37,685 nt of DNA, taken from the NCBI GenBank assembly GCA_028819235.1, contig JAPPMC010000117.1, positions 1 through 37,685 of the forward strand, read 5' to 3'. A program made the translations under genes and the position numbers. Position 1 is the first letter of the stretch, and each line of letters opens with the position of its first letter. Source of the stretch: Bryobacterales bacterium. GTDB lineage: Bacteria; Acidobacteriota; Terriglobia; Bryobacterales; UBA6623. Positions 7,393-16,639 of the stretch are shown piece by piece. The notes beneath the pieces were generated by a model. That model did not search any database, was not told the DNA's origin, and was given only the letters and a program-made list of their open reading frames with translations.

Positions 7393-8060
7393 CGCGGCCG
7401 CAGATTCTTGGATGAGGGAGGCGAGGCGCCACAACTCTCGGATCGATCAGGCGAGACGCCGTGATTCCCCAGACAGTCCTGAGTGGAATCTGCGTGCCGA
7501 GGGCCAACGCAATTCGAGAAGCGTCACTGGCACTGGATCCGACCGTAGTATGCTCCCGAGAGGTCCGTTCGGGTGGGGTCTCGGAACCTGCCTTGGACCG
7601 CGTCTTGTCGCTTTGAAGTCCGAAGGCCGTGGCACGGGGCCGCACCTCTCCCGGGCCGGGCCCCTCAGGGATCCCACAGACACATGCAGCGCCGGACGCA
7701 ATTGGGATCCCTGTCGGTACTCTCAGGAAGTCTTCTTCCCGGTGTGCTTCGCTGTTCCCAGCCCAAGCGATAGCACAGCTGGGTACTGTTCTCTTGGTCC
7801 TGTTCCAAGTGAGTAGCGGCGATCGGGCAGCCCTCAACGGGCGCTTTGGAGTCTTACGAGGAGGTACTCGCGGACCCTGCCATTCTCCCCGGCTTTGGCC
7901 TCACAGCGGAACGTTGATCCTGTCGATTGACGCGCTCGGAGCAGTCTCGGTGGTTGTGTGCCCGCGTCTTCCTGACCGGACACCGATGGCGCGGAGCACC
8001 TGATCCTGCCGGTCGGAAGTTGAGCCCTCCACAGAGCAATGGACCCTCCGGGTTGCGACT
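7393..8060. other. Intergenic region, no recognised gene
   Basis: About 670 bp between the toxin and the convergent methyltransferase. Open frames exist on both strands but none has a ribosome-binding site or a recognisable motif. Probably non-coding or fully decayed DNA. Confidence 0.5.
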
Positions 8061-8789
8061 CTACCGAATCGCCGAGAACGGAAGCACCGGAGGATCGGCC
8101 AGAAAGCGATCCCAGTGAGGGTTGCTCCGCTCCGCCGGATGTACCAAGACGTCATGCCAGCGAAATTCCGTGAAGCCTGCGTCCCGGAACGCGCTGCGAT
8201 AGGTCTTCGGCGAATGATAAAAGTTGTCGAACTTAAACTGCCGACCGTCGCTGTTGGTGATGCTGTAGCGAATCACATCGCCCTCGACCGGATCGGGCCG
8301 ACACGTTTTCTCGAGTCCATACTCTTCCCACGACACGGTCCCCTTGGGCGGATTCTGGATGTTGTCGTTGAAGCCGACTAAACGTCCTCCCGGTCGCAGG
8401 GAGTCATGGCAGACTCGGCAGAACCGTTGCAGTTGTTCCTCGGTCTTGGAGTAGTTGAGCAGATACACTGCCACGACGACATCGACCGTGGTGGACGCCT
8501 CGAACGTCGCAACATCCCGTTGCAGGTATGTACAACCCAGCGGGTGCTCTGATTCAGCCCGTTCCGCGAGACGAATCATTTCGGCCGATATGTCTACGCC
8601 AGTGACTGCCGCCGCACCGGCCCGCTTAAGGAGGCGCGTGTAGAAGCCGTCGCCGCAGGCTAGGTCCAGCACTCGACTTCCATTGATGTCCCCAAGGATC
8701 TGGAAGAGCGTGAAGCGCTCAATGAATAGCCGGAACGGGAGCTGCTTGGAATCCCTGTACTCTTCGGCGATTGCGTCGTATTCCGCCAC
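8061..8789 (-). CDS. Class I SAM-dependent methyltransferase
   Basis: 242 aa, Methyltransf_25/11-type Rossmann fold. The SAM-binding motif I is VLDLACGDGFY at 40-50. The acidic residue at the end of strand 2 is D66 (TGVDIS), and the post-motif DVVVAVYLLNY and LRPGGRLVGF segments follow in order. The substrate cannot be told; the family includes small-molecule and quinone methyltransferases. The start is GTG at 8789, right before the usual Y..IA..Y helix, with no strong ribosome-binding site. No functional neighbour: a decayed hydrolase lies upstream and an empty region downstream. Confidence 0.85.
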   Translation of the reverse strand: MAEYDAIAEEYRDSKQLPFRLFIERFTLFQILGDINGSRVLDLACGDGFYTRLLKRAGAAAVTGVDISAEMIRLAERAESEHPLGCTYLQRDVATFEASTTVDVVVAVYLLNYSKTEEQLQRFCRVCHDSLRPGGRLVGFNDNIQNPPKGTVSWEEYGLEKTCRPDPVEGDVIRYSITNSDGRQFKFDNFYHSPKTYRSAFRDAGFTEFRWHDVLVHPAERSNPHWDRFLADPPVLPFSAIR

Positions 8790-8999
8790 TATCTGTGGAT
8801 TCTACCCGCGTGTCGGACCTGCCTTCCGCAATCGTGAACGCATCCGAGCCCTAAGGCCTCGGTTGGGCTGCGATGCAGTCCCGGCCCAGCGCCCGACGAT
8901 CCCGGGCCTCAGGAGCGAGCAAGGCTGCGTCGGTTAGGACCAGGGCATGCGGTCTTGCGCCCACAGGATCTGAAGGAGCGGCACGTGACGCTGCATTGG

Positions 9000-9709
9000 T
9001 TCCCCCAGTGACGATCGAATCAGTCGACGTCCGCCGCAGGCAAGTCGGGCGTGGCGGCTGCCTTGCCGGGAATGACGATGAGTGGCCGCCCCCTGTGAAG
9101 ACCAGCACTTCCACGGTCACACCCGACCGTCGCATCGCCTCCGCCAAGAGTTCCGCGTGCTTGACCGGGACCACGGAGTATGCGGGTCTCGTGCCACTAG
9201 CCGCGACCCGACCAACTATGCGAATGTCGCGTGGCCGTAGCGCCCGCTGTGCAGGATAGGGTCCGTGGGCGGTGGCCACGGCACTAGGGCTCACACCTTG
9301 CTGCTCTCGCTGTTCATCGGGTCCGGGGCATCGGGATCCGGATTGGCGCCTCGGAGTCTGAGCGTCCGCGTCAAGTGCCCTCTCGACGAGCTCCCACCGC
9401 CCCCGGCTCTGACGGCATCGATCCCCGGCCCCTTGCATGGTGGCACACGAAACGCACCACCCTCCCCACATCCTCCAGCGGAGCGGGACCCTTGTTCGGC
9501 GGCGCCGTGCGATGATTCGCCGCGAACACGGTGTAGCCCGCGTCTGAGAGCCGAAGTCCGAACATTTCCACCTGCCGCTTAGCCTTCTGCTGCGGTGCGC
9601 TGAGCGCGAGCGGGGAGCGCCAGCCACCGCCCGGAACGGCAACGACGCGGAATCCCTTCGAGTGGTCCGGATATTGGACATCCATCAGCATCCCAAGCCC
9701 GCCACGCAT
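9000..9709 (-). pseudogene. Alpha/beta-hydrolase (BD-FAE-like esterase), multiply disrupted
   Basis: Pieces of one alpha/beta-hydrolase are spread over different frames. The N-terminal part (about 9709-9400) shows VVAVPGGGW, the oxyanion-hole strand, and AGYTVFAANHR, then breaks exactly at the nucleophile elbow. In the next frame GSSSRGHL, then DPDAPDPMNSESSKV, continue (about 9395-9255), followed by a TGA, then ALVPWPPPTD and a later TAG. In a further frame, KHAELLAEAMRRSGV and the catalytic-His region TGGGHSSSFP appear (about 9183-9061). There are thus at least two frameshifts and two stops. The order of motifs matches the family, so this is a dead gene and not chance. The ends are approximate. 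Confidence 0.8.
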
Positions 9710-9967
9710 CGCGTCATCGATGTTCTAGTGGATTCTTGCCGAGGCCGGGCCGGTGGCAAGCGACGCTATCACCAGCAGCCGGGAAACGATCGAGCAAGCG
9801 AGTCTAGCGCACTCGGCTCACCTGTCATTGACCTCTCTGGGCCGATGCCCAATCCCAGATGGGCGATGCTGCGGCGCCATCAAGTAGCGACTGCATGAGA
9901 GAAGACTGAGCGACCGGAACCATTCGCAGCCCGATTTCTCCGCCTCCGTGGCAGCCCGCGATTGACT

Positions 9968-11131
9968 CTACAGCAGGATCGAGCGGCCCGTACGAATCGA
10001 CTCCTTAGCTGCGTCAAGAATCTCGATCACTCCCACATTCATGTCCACTGCCGTAATGTTGTCATCAGGGACGCCTCGCCGGATGCGATCGACGATATAG
10101 GTGACCGGGTTGCTCCTCTCGTGCGCGACCGGCGTGGGACGAACCGGTTCGGGGACACCGTACAGGCCCTTTCTCAGTTCGACGCCGGCACGGGTCATGC
10201 ACAGGCTCCCTTCCGCTCCGAACACCCTGAGTTCTTGGAAATTGTGCGGGAGACTCCAGCTTCCTTCCAGTATTGCGACTCCGTCCTCATACGACAGCAC
10301 CATTGTTGAATTGCTCTCGACCTGGTAGAGCTCTCGCCGCAGATGGTTGGCCTGAGCGAAGACGCTTCGAGGGCGGCCCTTGAACCACAAGGCCCACGCG
10401 ACGTTGTAGCAGCCAAAGTCCATCAGCGCGCCGCCGCCATTCCTCACGGGATCGGTTATCCAGTCAAAGGCGAGCTTGCCGCTCGCCGAGGTGGGCTTGC
10501 GGGGACCGCGGTGGCCAACGATTCCGTGCAGCCTCCAGACCTTGCCGACAGCACCGGCGTCGGCCTGCCTCTTCACCTCTTGGTTGGTCGGCCACCAGGC
10601 CATCTGGAAGTTGGTCATGACTTGGATGCCGTGCTTGCGCGCGAGGTCGCGGATGCTCCTGGCGTCATCAAGCGAGGTGGCCAGCGGCTTCTCAAAGATC
10701 ACATGAATGCCGCGCGGAGCCAGGTATTCCACGATTTCTAAGTGCCGACTGGTTTCCACGAAAGACCACACGATTTGTGGCTTCTTGTCTTCGACCAGTT
10801 CGCGGTAGTCGTCAACGTAGTCAAAGTCCGGCTGGTATTTCCTGGCCTCTTGGACCAGGATGGGCTCGGACTCGGCGACACCAACGAATTCAACCTCGGA
10901 GAAATCTCCCCATTCGAGTTGGGTGGCAGGACCGCCCAGCCGCTGGCTTGGCTGGATCTTCACACCGGTGACGTTTTGCAAGACGCGCCAGCAATGGCCG
11001 TTCATCAGCCCGACAAACGCAAGCCGCGGCTTCGCCTGCAGGGCGGGAGCCTCGGCTGGAAGGCTCGCAAACGCACTGGCGCCAACTGCAGTCTGAACAA
11101 AGTCTCTCCGACTCAAGCCCGTTTCCGTCAT
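9968..11131 (-). CDS. Tat-exported Gfo/Idh/MocA-family oxidoreductase
   Basis: 387 aa. A twin-arginine signal (SRRDFVQTA, residues 7-15) leads an NAD(P)-dependent sugar or polyol dehydrogenase-like protein. The Rossmann half covers about 35-155 and carries the conserved EKPLA (147-151). The C-terminal half has GGGALMDFGCYNV (232-244), where many members have a histidine; here it is Tyr-Asn, so the catalytic geometry may differ. Start ATG 11131 has AAGGAG 6 bp upstream. Relatives act on sugars such as inositol, glucose-fructose or N-acetylgalactosamine glycans. The substrate is unknown. It stands alone between a hydrolase pseudogene and a broken toxin-antitoxin pair. Confidence 0.88.
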   Translation of the reverse strand: MTETGLSRRDFVQTAVGASAFASLPAEAPALQAKPRLAFVGLMNGHCWRVLQNVTGVKIQPSQRLGGPATQLEWGDFSEVEFVGVAESEPILVQEARKYQPDFDYVDDYRELVEDKKPQIVWSFVETSRHLEIVEYLAPRGIHVIFEKPLATSLDDARSIRDLARKHGIQVMTNFQMAWWPTNQEVKRQADAGAVGKVWRLHGIVGHRGPRKPTSASGKLAFDWITDPVRNGGGALMDFGCYNVAWALWFKGRPRSVFAQANHLRRELYQVESNSTMVLSYEDGVAILEGSWSLPHNFQELRVFGAEGSLCMTRAGVELRKGLYGVPEPVRPTPVAHERSNPVTYIVDRIRRGVPDDNITAVDMNVGVIEILDAAKESIRTGRSILL

Positions 11132-11552
11132 GTCTCGCTCCTTAAGCTGGTTCCCGTTCAGATCGTGCGGAACCTATCCCTCAGTCCTCGTCGCCGCATG
11201 GCAGCAGCGTTCTTGGATACTCGACCTTGCCCACGGCCCAGCGTCGAGGGAAGGATTCTGCACTGTCGCCGCGATCGCAGGCCACGACATCGAAACACCC
11301 ACTCAACGGTCGTTCCTCTACCACTTCTGATACCAGAACTTGAGCGGGAGTTCGTTGGATCGAATGGAATGGCCGCGGACGCGATGGATACATGGCTTGG
11401 CGGTTCGCGGCCTCTTGGCCATCTCCCTCAGCCTCACTTGACCTGCGTATACCATGCGACTGGAGAGAGGCCCCATGGGTCGAGGGTTTCACAATCCGTA
11501 GCGCGAGTCGCTACGACGACGGTCCAGTCGCCGAACACGCCTGGATCGTGCA
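11132..11552. other. Intergenic region, no gene seen
   Basis: About 420 bp upstream of the Gfo/Idh gene. Apart from that gene's ribosome-binding site (AAGGAG, about 11138-11143 on the minus strand) I see no feature. Confidence 0.5.
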
Positions 11553-11842
11553 TCAGATGGGGGACGGTAGCCCCTCGACGTGAATCCGACCGGCGTTCTC
11601 CTTGGCCTGCGCAAGATCGTAAGCGGATTGAAGTTGAGACCAAGTCTCCGTGCCCCCTCCAAACGCCTTGTCCAGCCGGATCGCCATATTGGAGAGATGC
11701 TCGAACCACCGTTGACAAGCTCGGAAAGCTGCTTTTGGCTGACTCCGAGCCGCTGCGCCGCCTCTCTCACGATAAGCCCCAGCGGTTCCAGACAATCATG
11801 GCGCAGGGACAGGCCAGGGTGTGGCGGGTTCTGCATCGGCAC
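11553..11842 (-). pseudogene. higA: HigA-like antitoxin, frameshifted
   Basis: An XRE-type helix-turn-helix antitoxin of the HigA family in two frames. The first half reads NPPHPG, then EAAQRLGVSQKQLSELVNG and SISP. The second half, one base out of phase, reads MAIRLDKAFGGGTETW and QSAYDLAQA. Comparison with the usual family sequence (SGISPEMAIRLDKAF) places a single-base deletion between SISP and MAIRL, about 11698. The recognition helix is in the intact part, but the dimerisation region is lost. The start is uncertain (GTG 11842 or ATG 11836). It lies just downstream of the broken higB. Confidence 0.8.
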
Positions 11843-11857
11843 GTTGCGGCCCCCCAA

Positions 11858-12134
11858 ATGGTAAGTCGGTCAAGTCCACATCCCTACCGTCGCGATCGTC
11901 AAAGCGGTAGACCACGCGCCAGTTGGCGGACATCTTCACCGTCCACTAGCCTGTGCGGTCGCGCTTCAGAGGGTAGGGCCGAAGACCCGACAGATTCTTG
12001 TCCTCCGGCTTGGCTGCGACGTCTAAGCGGGCAAGGACCCGCTCGACCTTGGCGATCAGGCTCGGGGGAATCCGCTTCCGCTCTCCCTTATCGAACAGAC
12101 GCTCGAGGCCTCGGTGACGGAAGTCAAGAATCAT
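11858..12134 (-). pseudogene. higB: HigB-like toxin with an in-frame stop
   Basis: A RelE/HigB-superfamily mRNA interferase. MILDFRHRGLERLF starts it, ARLDVAAKPEDKNL and YPLKRDR follow, then a TAG at 11946-11948. The same frame continues with WTVKMSANWRVVYRFDD and the final VDL strand. The family normally has a residue such as leucine at the stop position (G-L-W-S-V), so one base change (TTG to TAG) would explain it. The truncated protein loses the C-terminal strands carrying the family's conserved NWR.xFRF segment and should be inactive. The frame stays open to 11796, but similarity fades near 11858. Confidence 0.82.
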
Positions 12135-13238
12135 TGTCCCGCCTTGGCGCCGTTCATCCTCGGCAGCTCCTTGACGGCCAGGCCGACCGGGGTTGTCCGG
12201 GCGGCAATTCCGCTCGATGCACCAGCGTAGTATTGCGAGGACCCGGTGACCGGCGTGGCAAGGGCAGAGGGTCTTGCCGTCCAGATCGGTTAGACGCTCT
12301 GGAGCAGGTCCGACCTGCCAGTCGCGGTGGCCTTCCGGCTGGGCACGGCAGGATGACGAAGCACGAGTCCGATCCGCATGGCCTCCCTGTTACGGCCGTC
12401 CAGCCTGTGGTGAGTTCGATCGACAGTGTCCGGCAGTCCAGGCGGAATGCGGTACCTGTCCCACTGGCCCGGGGCTCTTGGCTCAATACGCGCCAGCGGC
12501 TGGGATACAAATGGAGGCATGCGCACCTAGCGCCGAATCAGCAAACTGGACTCGAACGCATTGGTGCAGATTGCGCCCCGCCAAGGGGCCAACTCAACAA
12601 GCCCGTCCTCGAGCGCGCGGTCTTGCGAGCCGCCACTCGGAAGCCTCAGGGGCCCAGCAGGGCGCTAACGGTGGTCGTTGGCATTCTCGCCGGCCCGCTG
12701 TGACCTGGACTGTGACCGTGATGTGGCTGCCGTCGACGAGTATGACCAGCAAGTGGCGAGGCTTGGCCAAGACCTCTTTGGCCTCCGGCACTTCAAGCTG
12801 CTCGGCGGGGGATGCTTGGCGACGGTCGCAGCAGGGACGTGCCCCGATCCCAGATTTGGAGTCACAAGATCACGTGTCCAACATCGGTCGCGCTTGGTGG
12901 AACGCAGTGTACGCCCCTGGACGAGGCAAGTCGGCCCATCCAGGACGCGCCGAGCCACGAAGCGCCCCTCGCCATTGCAGCGCGTAGCACCGGGCGGAAG
13001 CCAAGAGTTTCTCGCTTCACCGGCGGGTCACAGGCCCACGAGTCGGACCGTTGCGCCCGGATCAAGAACTCATGGGCAGGGAAGCATGGTGAGAATCGGA
13101 CTGCAAGCCTGTGCGCGAATCGACACGTGGCCCGACTGGTCAGCGGGAATGGCATGGCTGGGCATGCTATTGCGGCCGAGACGTCGCTCCTCGCGGGCCC
13201 TGTTGCAGCCTAGTGGCCTGTGCGATCTGGGTTGTCCC
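12135..13238. other. Gene-empty, apparently decayed region
   Basis: About 1.1 kb with no gene I can support. Overlapping open frames are present on both strands but carry no recognisable domain, start signal or consistent composition. One minus-strand stretch near 12700-12800 (AKPRHLLVILVDGSHITVTVQ) looks protein-like but matches no family I know. Together with the neighbouring pseudogenes this suggests a decaying insertion zone. Confidence 0.45.
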
Positions 13239-14798
13239 TCAATGCGCTGGGGTCATGAGGTACTCACGATAACTCCAGCCGGAAGGTCTCTGGTACTGTC
13301 CATCGACAAGCGTTGCCTCGATCTCTGCCTTGAGTCGCGTCACGTTCTCAGGCTCAAGAAACGGATCGGATGTCTCCTGCCGCCAAGTGTCCAAGACTTG
13401 CCGAAGCTCCCGCAGCACGGGCTGGTAGTTCGGATCGTCGGCTAGGTTGCGGAACTCGTACGGGTCGTCGCGCAAGTCGTACAACTCGAACTCCGGGGGG
13501 ACCGCCATGCGGTCGTAAGCTTGGCGCACGGTCTCGTCTGCTTGGCTGAGCGCTTGATCCATTTCGTCCCATCCGATGAACTTCTCGACCGTAAATGAGT
13601 ATCCCGGATTCTCTTGGTGCGGAAGAAGGTTTTGAATGAGCTTGTATCGCGGGCCGCGTACCGACCGCTGCGGGTAGTAGTTGTGGTTGGAGTGGACGTG
13701 GTACTCGGCGAACAAGTGCTCGCGCCATGGGGCAGGCTCTCCGCTCAGAAGGCGCAGGAGGGAGCGGCCCGGCAGGCCGCGGATCGCCTCGGCCCCGGTG
13801 GCGGCTAGGATCGTCGGCACGAGATCAATTGTCGACACAAGCTCTTCACGCGACTGGCCCGCCAGAGCCTTCCCGGGCCAGCGAACCAACAACGGCACCC
13901 TCAGGCCTCCCTCATAGGTTGTCCGCTTCCCACGCAGCAGGTCGGCTCCGTGGTCGCCCAAGTACACCACCAATGTCTCTTCCGCCTTGCTAGACCGTTC
14001 CAGTGCGCTCAACAGGTCGCCGACTAGGCTGTCGAGCCTCGCGATCGAGTTCAGATAGTTGGCAGTGTCCCGGCGCAGCGTCGGGGAATCGAGGCCCATG
14101 TACGCGAGCGGTTCCACGTCCGACGGGTCGAGCGGGTTCGCTGGAAGACTGTCCACCTCGCGCAGGAATGGCCGGTGAGCGTCGGGGTAGTTCACGGAAA
14201 GGAAGAACGGGGTTGCTGATGCGGAGAAGAACTCTTCCGCAGCCTCCGCGTAGGCGTTGAGATCCCTCCGCTGGAAGTTCGAGCCGGAAATCTCCGAGAA
14301 ATCAAACGGAAACGCGTCCTCCGGGTTGATGTGGAGCTTGCCGATGATGCCGGTCCGGTATCCCGCTCCCCTCAGGCGCTCAACGAGGTTTGGCGTGTTG
14401 TCCCGGTACAGTCCGTACTTCCACGTCGCCAAGCCGATCTGACCGCTCTGGTGGGGGAAAAGTCCCGTCAGGAACGCGGCCCTAGACTGGCTGCAACCGG
14501 CTTGCGGTACGTACGCATTCTTGAATAACGTCCCGTCCCTTGCCAGCGAATCAAGCACGGGTGTCCGCGCGTACGGGTTACCGTAAGCCCCCAATTCCGG
14601 GCCGTTGTCCTCGGACACGATCAGCAGGACGTTTGGCGTCCCGCCGTGCACGCTGCAATGTTGGAGGGCCAAGACGGCGATTAGCCACAGGATCGGCAAT
14701 GGTGACAGGGCGCACCGTTTGATGACCTCTCGTGGGGTCCACTCCCTTCCTGCGGGGGGTGTGCATAGTGCGGGCAATTGCCCGCGCATCCGAATCAT
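13239..14798 (-). CDS. Sulfatase with a CSQSR active-site motif
   Basis: 519 aa from the ATG at 14798, chosen because GGAGGA lies about 8 bp upstream and a hydrophobic export segment (about 31-48) follows. The frame is open further upstream to 15083, but that part is not sulfatase-like. It is a type I (formylglycine) sulfatase, alkaline-phosphatase superfamily. The metal site starts with SEDNG (62-66). The cysteine to be converted to formylglycine is C102 in CSQSR, where the commonest form is CxPSR; the following LTGL and HQSGQIGL blocks are typical. YLGDHGAD gives further metal ligands. It should act outside the cytoplasm on sulfated sugars or glycans. It stands alone, divergent from rho. 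Confidence 0.88.
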   Translation of the reverse strand: MIRMRGQLPALCTPPAGREWTPREVIKRCALSPLPILWLIAVLALQHCSVHGGTPNVLLIVSEDNGPELGAYGNPYARTPVLDSLARDGTLFKNAYVPQAGCSQSRAAFLTGLFPHQSGQIGLATWKYGLYRDNTPNLVERLRGAGYRTGIIGKLHINPEDAFPFDFSEISGSNFQRRDLNAYAEAAEEFFSASATPFFLSVNYPDAHRPFLREVDSLPANPLDPSDVEPLAYMGLDSPTLRRDTANYLNSIARLDSLVGDLLSALERSSKAEETLVVYLGDHGADLLRGKRTTYEGGLRVPLLVRWPGKALAGQSREELVSTIDLVPTILAATGAEAIRGLPGRSLLRLLSGEPAPWREHLFAEYHVHSNHNYYPQRSVRGPRYKLIQNLLPHQENPGYSFTVEKFIGWDEMDQALSQADETVRQAYDRMAVPPEFELYDLRDDPYEFRNLADDPNYQPVLRELRQVLDTWRQETSDPFLEPENVTRLKAEIEATLVDGQYQRPSGWSYREYLMTPAH

Positions 14799-15391
14799 CC
14801 TGACATCCTCCAAGCGTTCTGAGATCGGACCAAATGGTCGACCAACGACGGCTGTCGTTCGATCAGTCTGGCAGTTGACCGGCTCGAGCAGCGATCCGTC
14901 CCGGAACGGCTCTCGCGCGATGAGTGGTAGCCGGCACCTGCGAGGACCGTCTCTGATCTGCGGCAGCCGGCCGTCCTGTGTCTCCCAAGACAGGTTGCCA
15001 CGAACAATCCCATAGCCATCACGGGCCCAGTGCCGGGTCTCGGGAAGATCTGGTGGACTAGGCGGAGTCGGGAACTGCGCCACATTGCTGGCATCGAGGG
15101 CCAGTCCTCCCCCGCGAGGGTCGTCGGAAACACTGCTGATCCCATTTCACCAGCATCAGGCTGGAGCTGTGCGTTCACGCTCGCTCACTGTCAGCAACCG
15201 CGCCGGCTTGGACGGTACAGCAGCCTTCCGGACTCGCGGGAGGCGATGACCCCTCGGGGCACTAATCGCTTGCCGACCACCCTGGTGGTGCGGTATCCTT
15301 GGAGTGTTGGGTGGGCACGAGTTTGCCCGCCGCTTATACGGCGTCCGGGGCCGCATCGGTGGCCAGCCTGCCGGGTCTCGCCCCATTTCCC
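14799..15391. other. Divergent intergenic region between the sulfatase and rho
   Basis: Holds the sulfatase ribosome-binding site, a possible rho promoter at 15270-15299 and a leader of about 90 bp before rho. No gene is supported. The minus-strand frame open to 15083 is probably non-coding. Confidence 0.5.
15270..15299 (+). promoter_or_regulatory. Candidate rho promoter with a palindrome in the spacer
   Basis: TTGCCG (15270-15275) and TATCCT (15294-15299) are separated by 18 bp, a plausible sigma-70-type promoter. The spacer contains the inverted repeat ACCACC-CT-GGTGGT (15276-15289), which could be an operator. The match is moderate and unproven. Confidence 0.35.
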
Positions 15392-16639
15392 ATGGACTTA
15401 GCCGAATTGCATCAGAAGGACTTTGCGTCCTTGACCAAGACTGCGTTGGACCTGGGCATCGAAGATGCCGGCGGCCTCCGCCGGCAAGACCTGATCTACC
15501 GTATTCTGCGATCGCAGGTCGGGGAAGGCGGCCTGATCGACGTTGAGGGTGTGCTTGAAGTCCTGCCGGAAGGCTTCGGGTTCCTGCGTTCCCGCTTGTA
15601 CAACTACCTACCGGGCAGGGGAGACGTTTTTGTGGCGCCTCGCCTCTTGCGGGAGCACGCCATCCGGAACGGCGACACGGTCTCCGGCGAGGCGCGAGAG
15701 CCCCGGGAGCGGCAGAACTACTTCTCCCTCCAAAAGGTCAGTGCGCTGAACCACGAAGAGCCCGAAGTGGCCCGCTGGCGGATCGACTTCGACAGCCTCA
15801 CCCCCTACTACCCGCAGGAGCGCCTCCAGCTTGAGACCCACAAGGACAATCACAGCGGTCGGGTCATGGACCTTATGGTGCCGCTCGGCAAGGGCCAGCG
15901 CGGACTCATCGTCGCCCCCCCGAGGACGGGCAAGACGATGCTGCTCCAGTCGATCGCCAACTCGATCTCCGCCAACCACCCGGACGTGGTCCTGATTGTG
16001 CTGCTGATCGACGAGCGTCCGGAAGAAGTCACAGACATGCAGCGCTCCGTTAGGGGCGAGGTCATCAGTTCGACCTTCGACGAGCCGCAGACACGGCACG
16101 TGCAGGTTGCCGAAATGGCAATCGAGAAGGCCAAGCGCCTCGTGGAGCACAAGCGCGACGTGGTCGTGTTGCTGGACTCGATCACGAGGCTCGCGCGTGC
16201 CTACAACACAGTCGTGCCGTCTTCGGGAAGGGTGCTTACGGGCGGGGTCGACGCCAATGCGCTGCAGCGCCCGAAGCGCTTCTTCGGGGCTGCCCGCAAT
16301 ATCGAGGAAGGCGGATCGCTGACGATCGTCGCGACAGCGCTGGTGGACACCGGCAGCCGAATGGACGAGGTGATCTTCGAGGAGTTCAAGGGCACGGGGA
16401 ACATGGAACTGCACCTCGACCGCAAGCTCGTGGACAAGCGCACCTTCCCGGCAATCGACATCCACCGCAGCGGCACTCGCAAGGAGGAGCTGCTGCTGGA
16501 TCACGAGACGCTCCGGCGGGTGTGGGTGCTTCGCAAGGTCACGAGCAATCTGGGGACGGTTGAGTGCATGGAACTCCTGCTGGACCGCATGGCTCGCACG
16601 CGCAGCAACGCTGAATTCCTGTCATCCATGAAGGGTTAG
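15392..16639 (+). CDS. rho: Transcription termination factor Rho
   Basis: 415 aa, close to the E. coli length. A hexameric RNA-dependent ATPase that ends transcription. The N-terminal helix bundle (1-45, with [11 protein letters not shown]) is followed by the RNA-binding cold-shock-like domain with GFGFLR (61-66). The ATPase core carries Walker A APPRTGKT (176-183), Walker [11 protein letters not shown] (257-266) and the R-loop region [17 protein letters not shown] (286-302). The ATG at 15392 is preferred over an upstream frame extension (from about 15299), since the family begins with this M-x-L-x-x-L helix. Its stop overlaps the next gene by one base. No long insertion domain of the actinobacterial type is present. 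Confidence 0.96.
   Translation: MDLAELHQKDFASLTKTALDLGIEDAGGLRRQDLIYRILRSQVGEGGLIDVEGVLEVLPEGFGFLRSRLYNYLPGRGDVFVAPRLLREHAIRNGDTVSGEAREPRERQNYFSLQKVSALNHEEPEVARWRIDFDSLTPYYPQERLQLETHKDNHSGRVMDLMVPLGKGQRGLIVAPPRTGKTMLLQSIANSISANHPDVVLIVLLIDERPEEVTDMQRSVRGEVISSTFDEPQTRHVQVAEMAIEKAKRLVEHKRDVVVLLDSITRLARAYNTVVPSSGRVLTGGVDANALQRPKRFFGAARNIEEGGSLTIVATALVDTGSRMDEVIFEEFKGTGNMELHLDRKLVDKRTFPAIDIHRSGTRKEELLLDHETLRRVWVLRKVTSNLGTVECMELLLDRMARTRSNAEFLSSMKG

Noticed and set aside
10742..12703. 653-codon open frame on the plus strand
   Set aside because: It runs antisense through the Gfo/Idh gene and the higBA remnants, has no recognisable domain and no ribosome-binding site. Such long antisense frames are expected in GC-rich DNA.
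14799..15083. N-terminal extension of the sulfatase
   Set aside because: The frame is open, but the extra 95 residues are not family-like, precede the signal segment, and the start at 14798 has a good ribosome-binding site.
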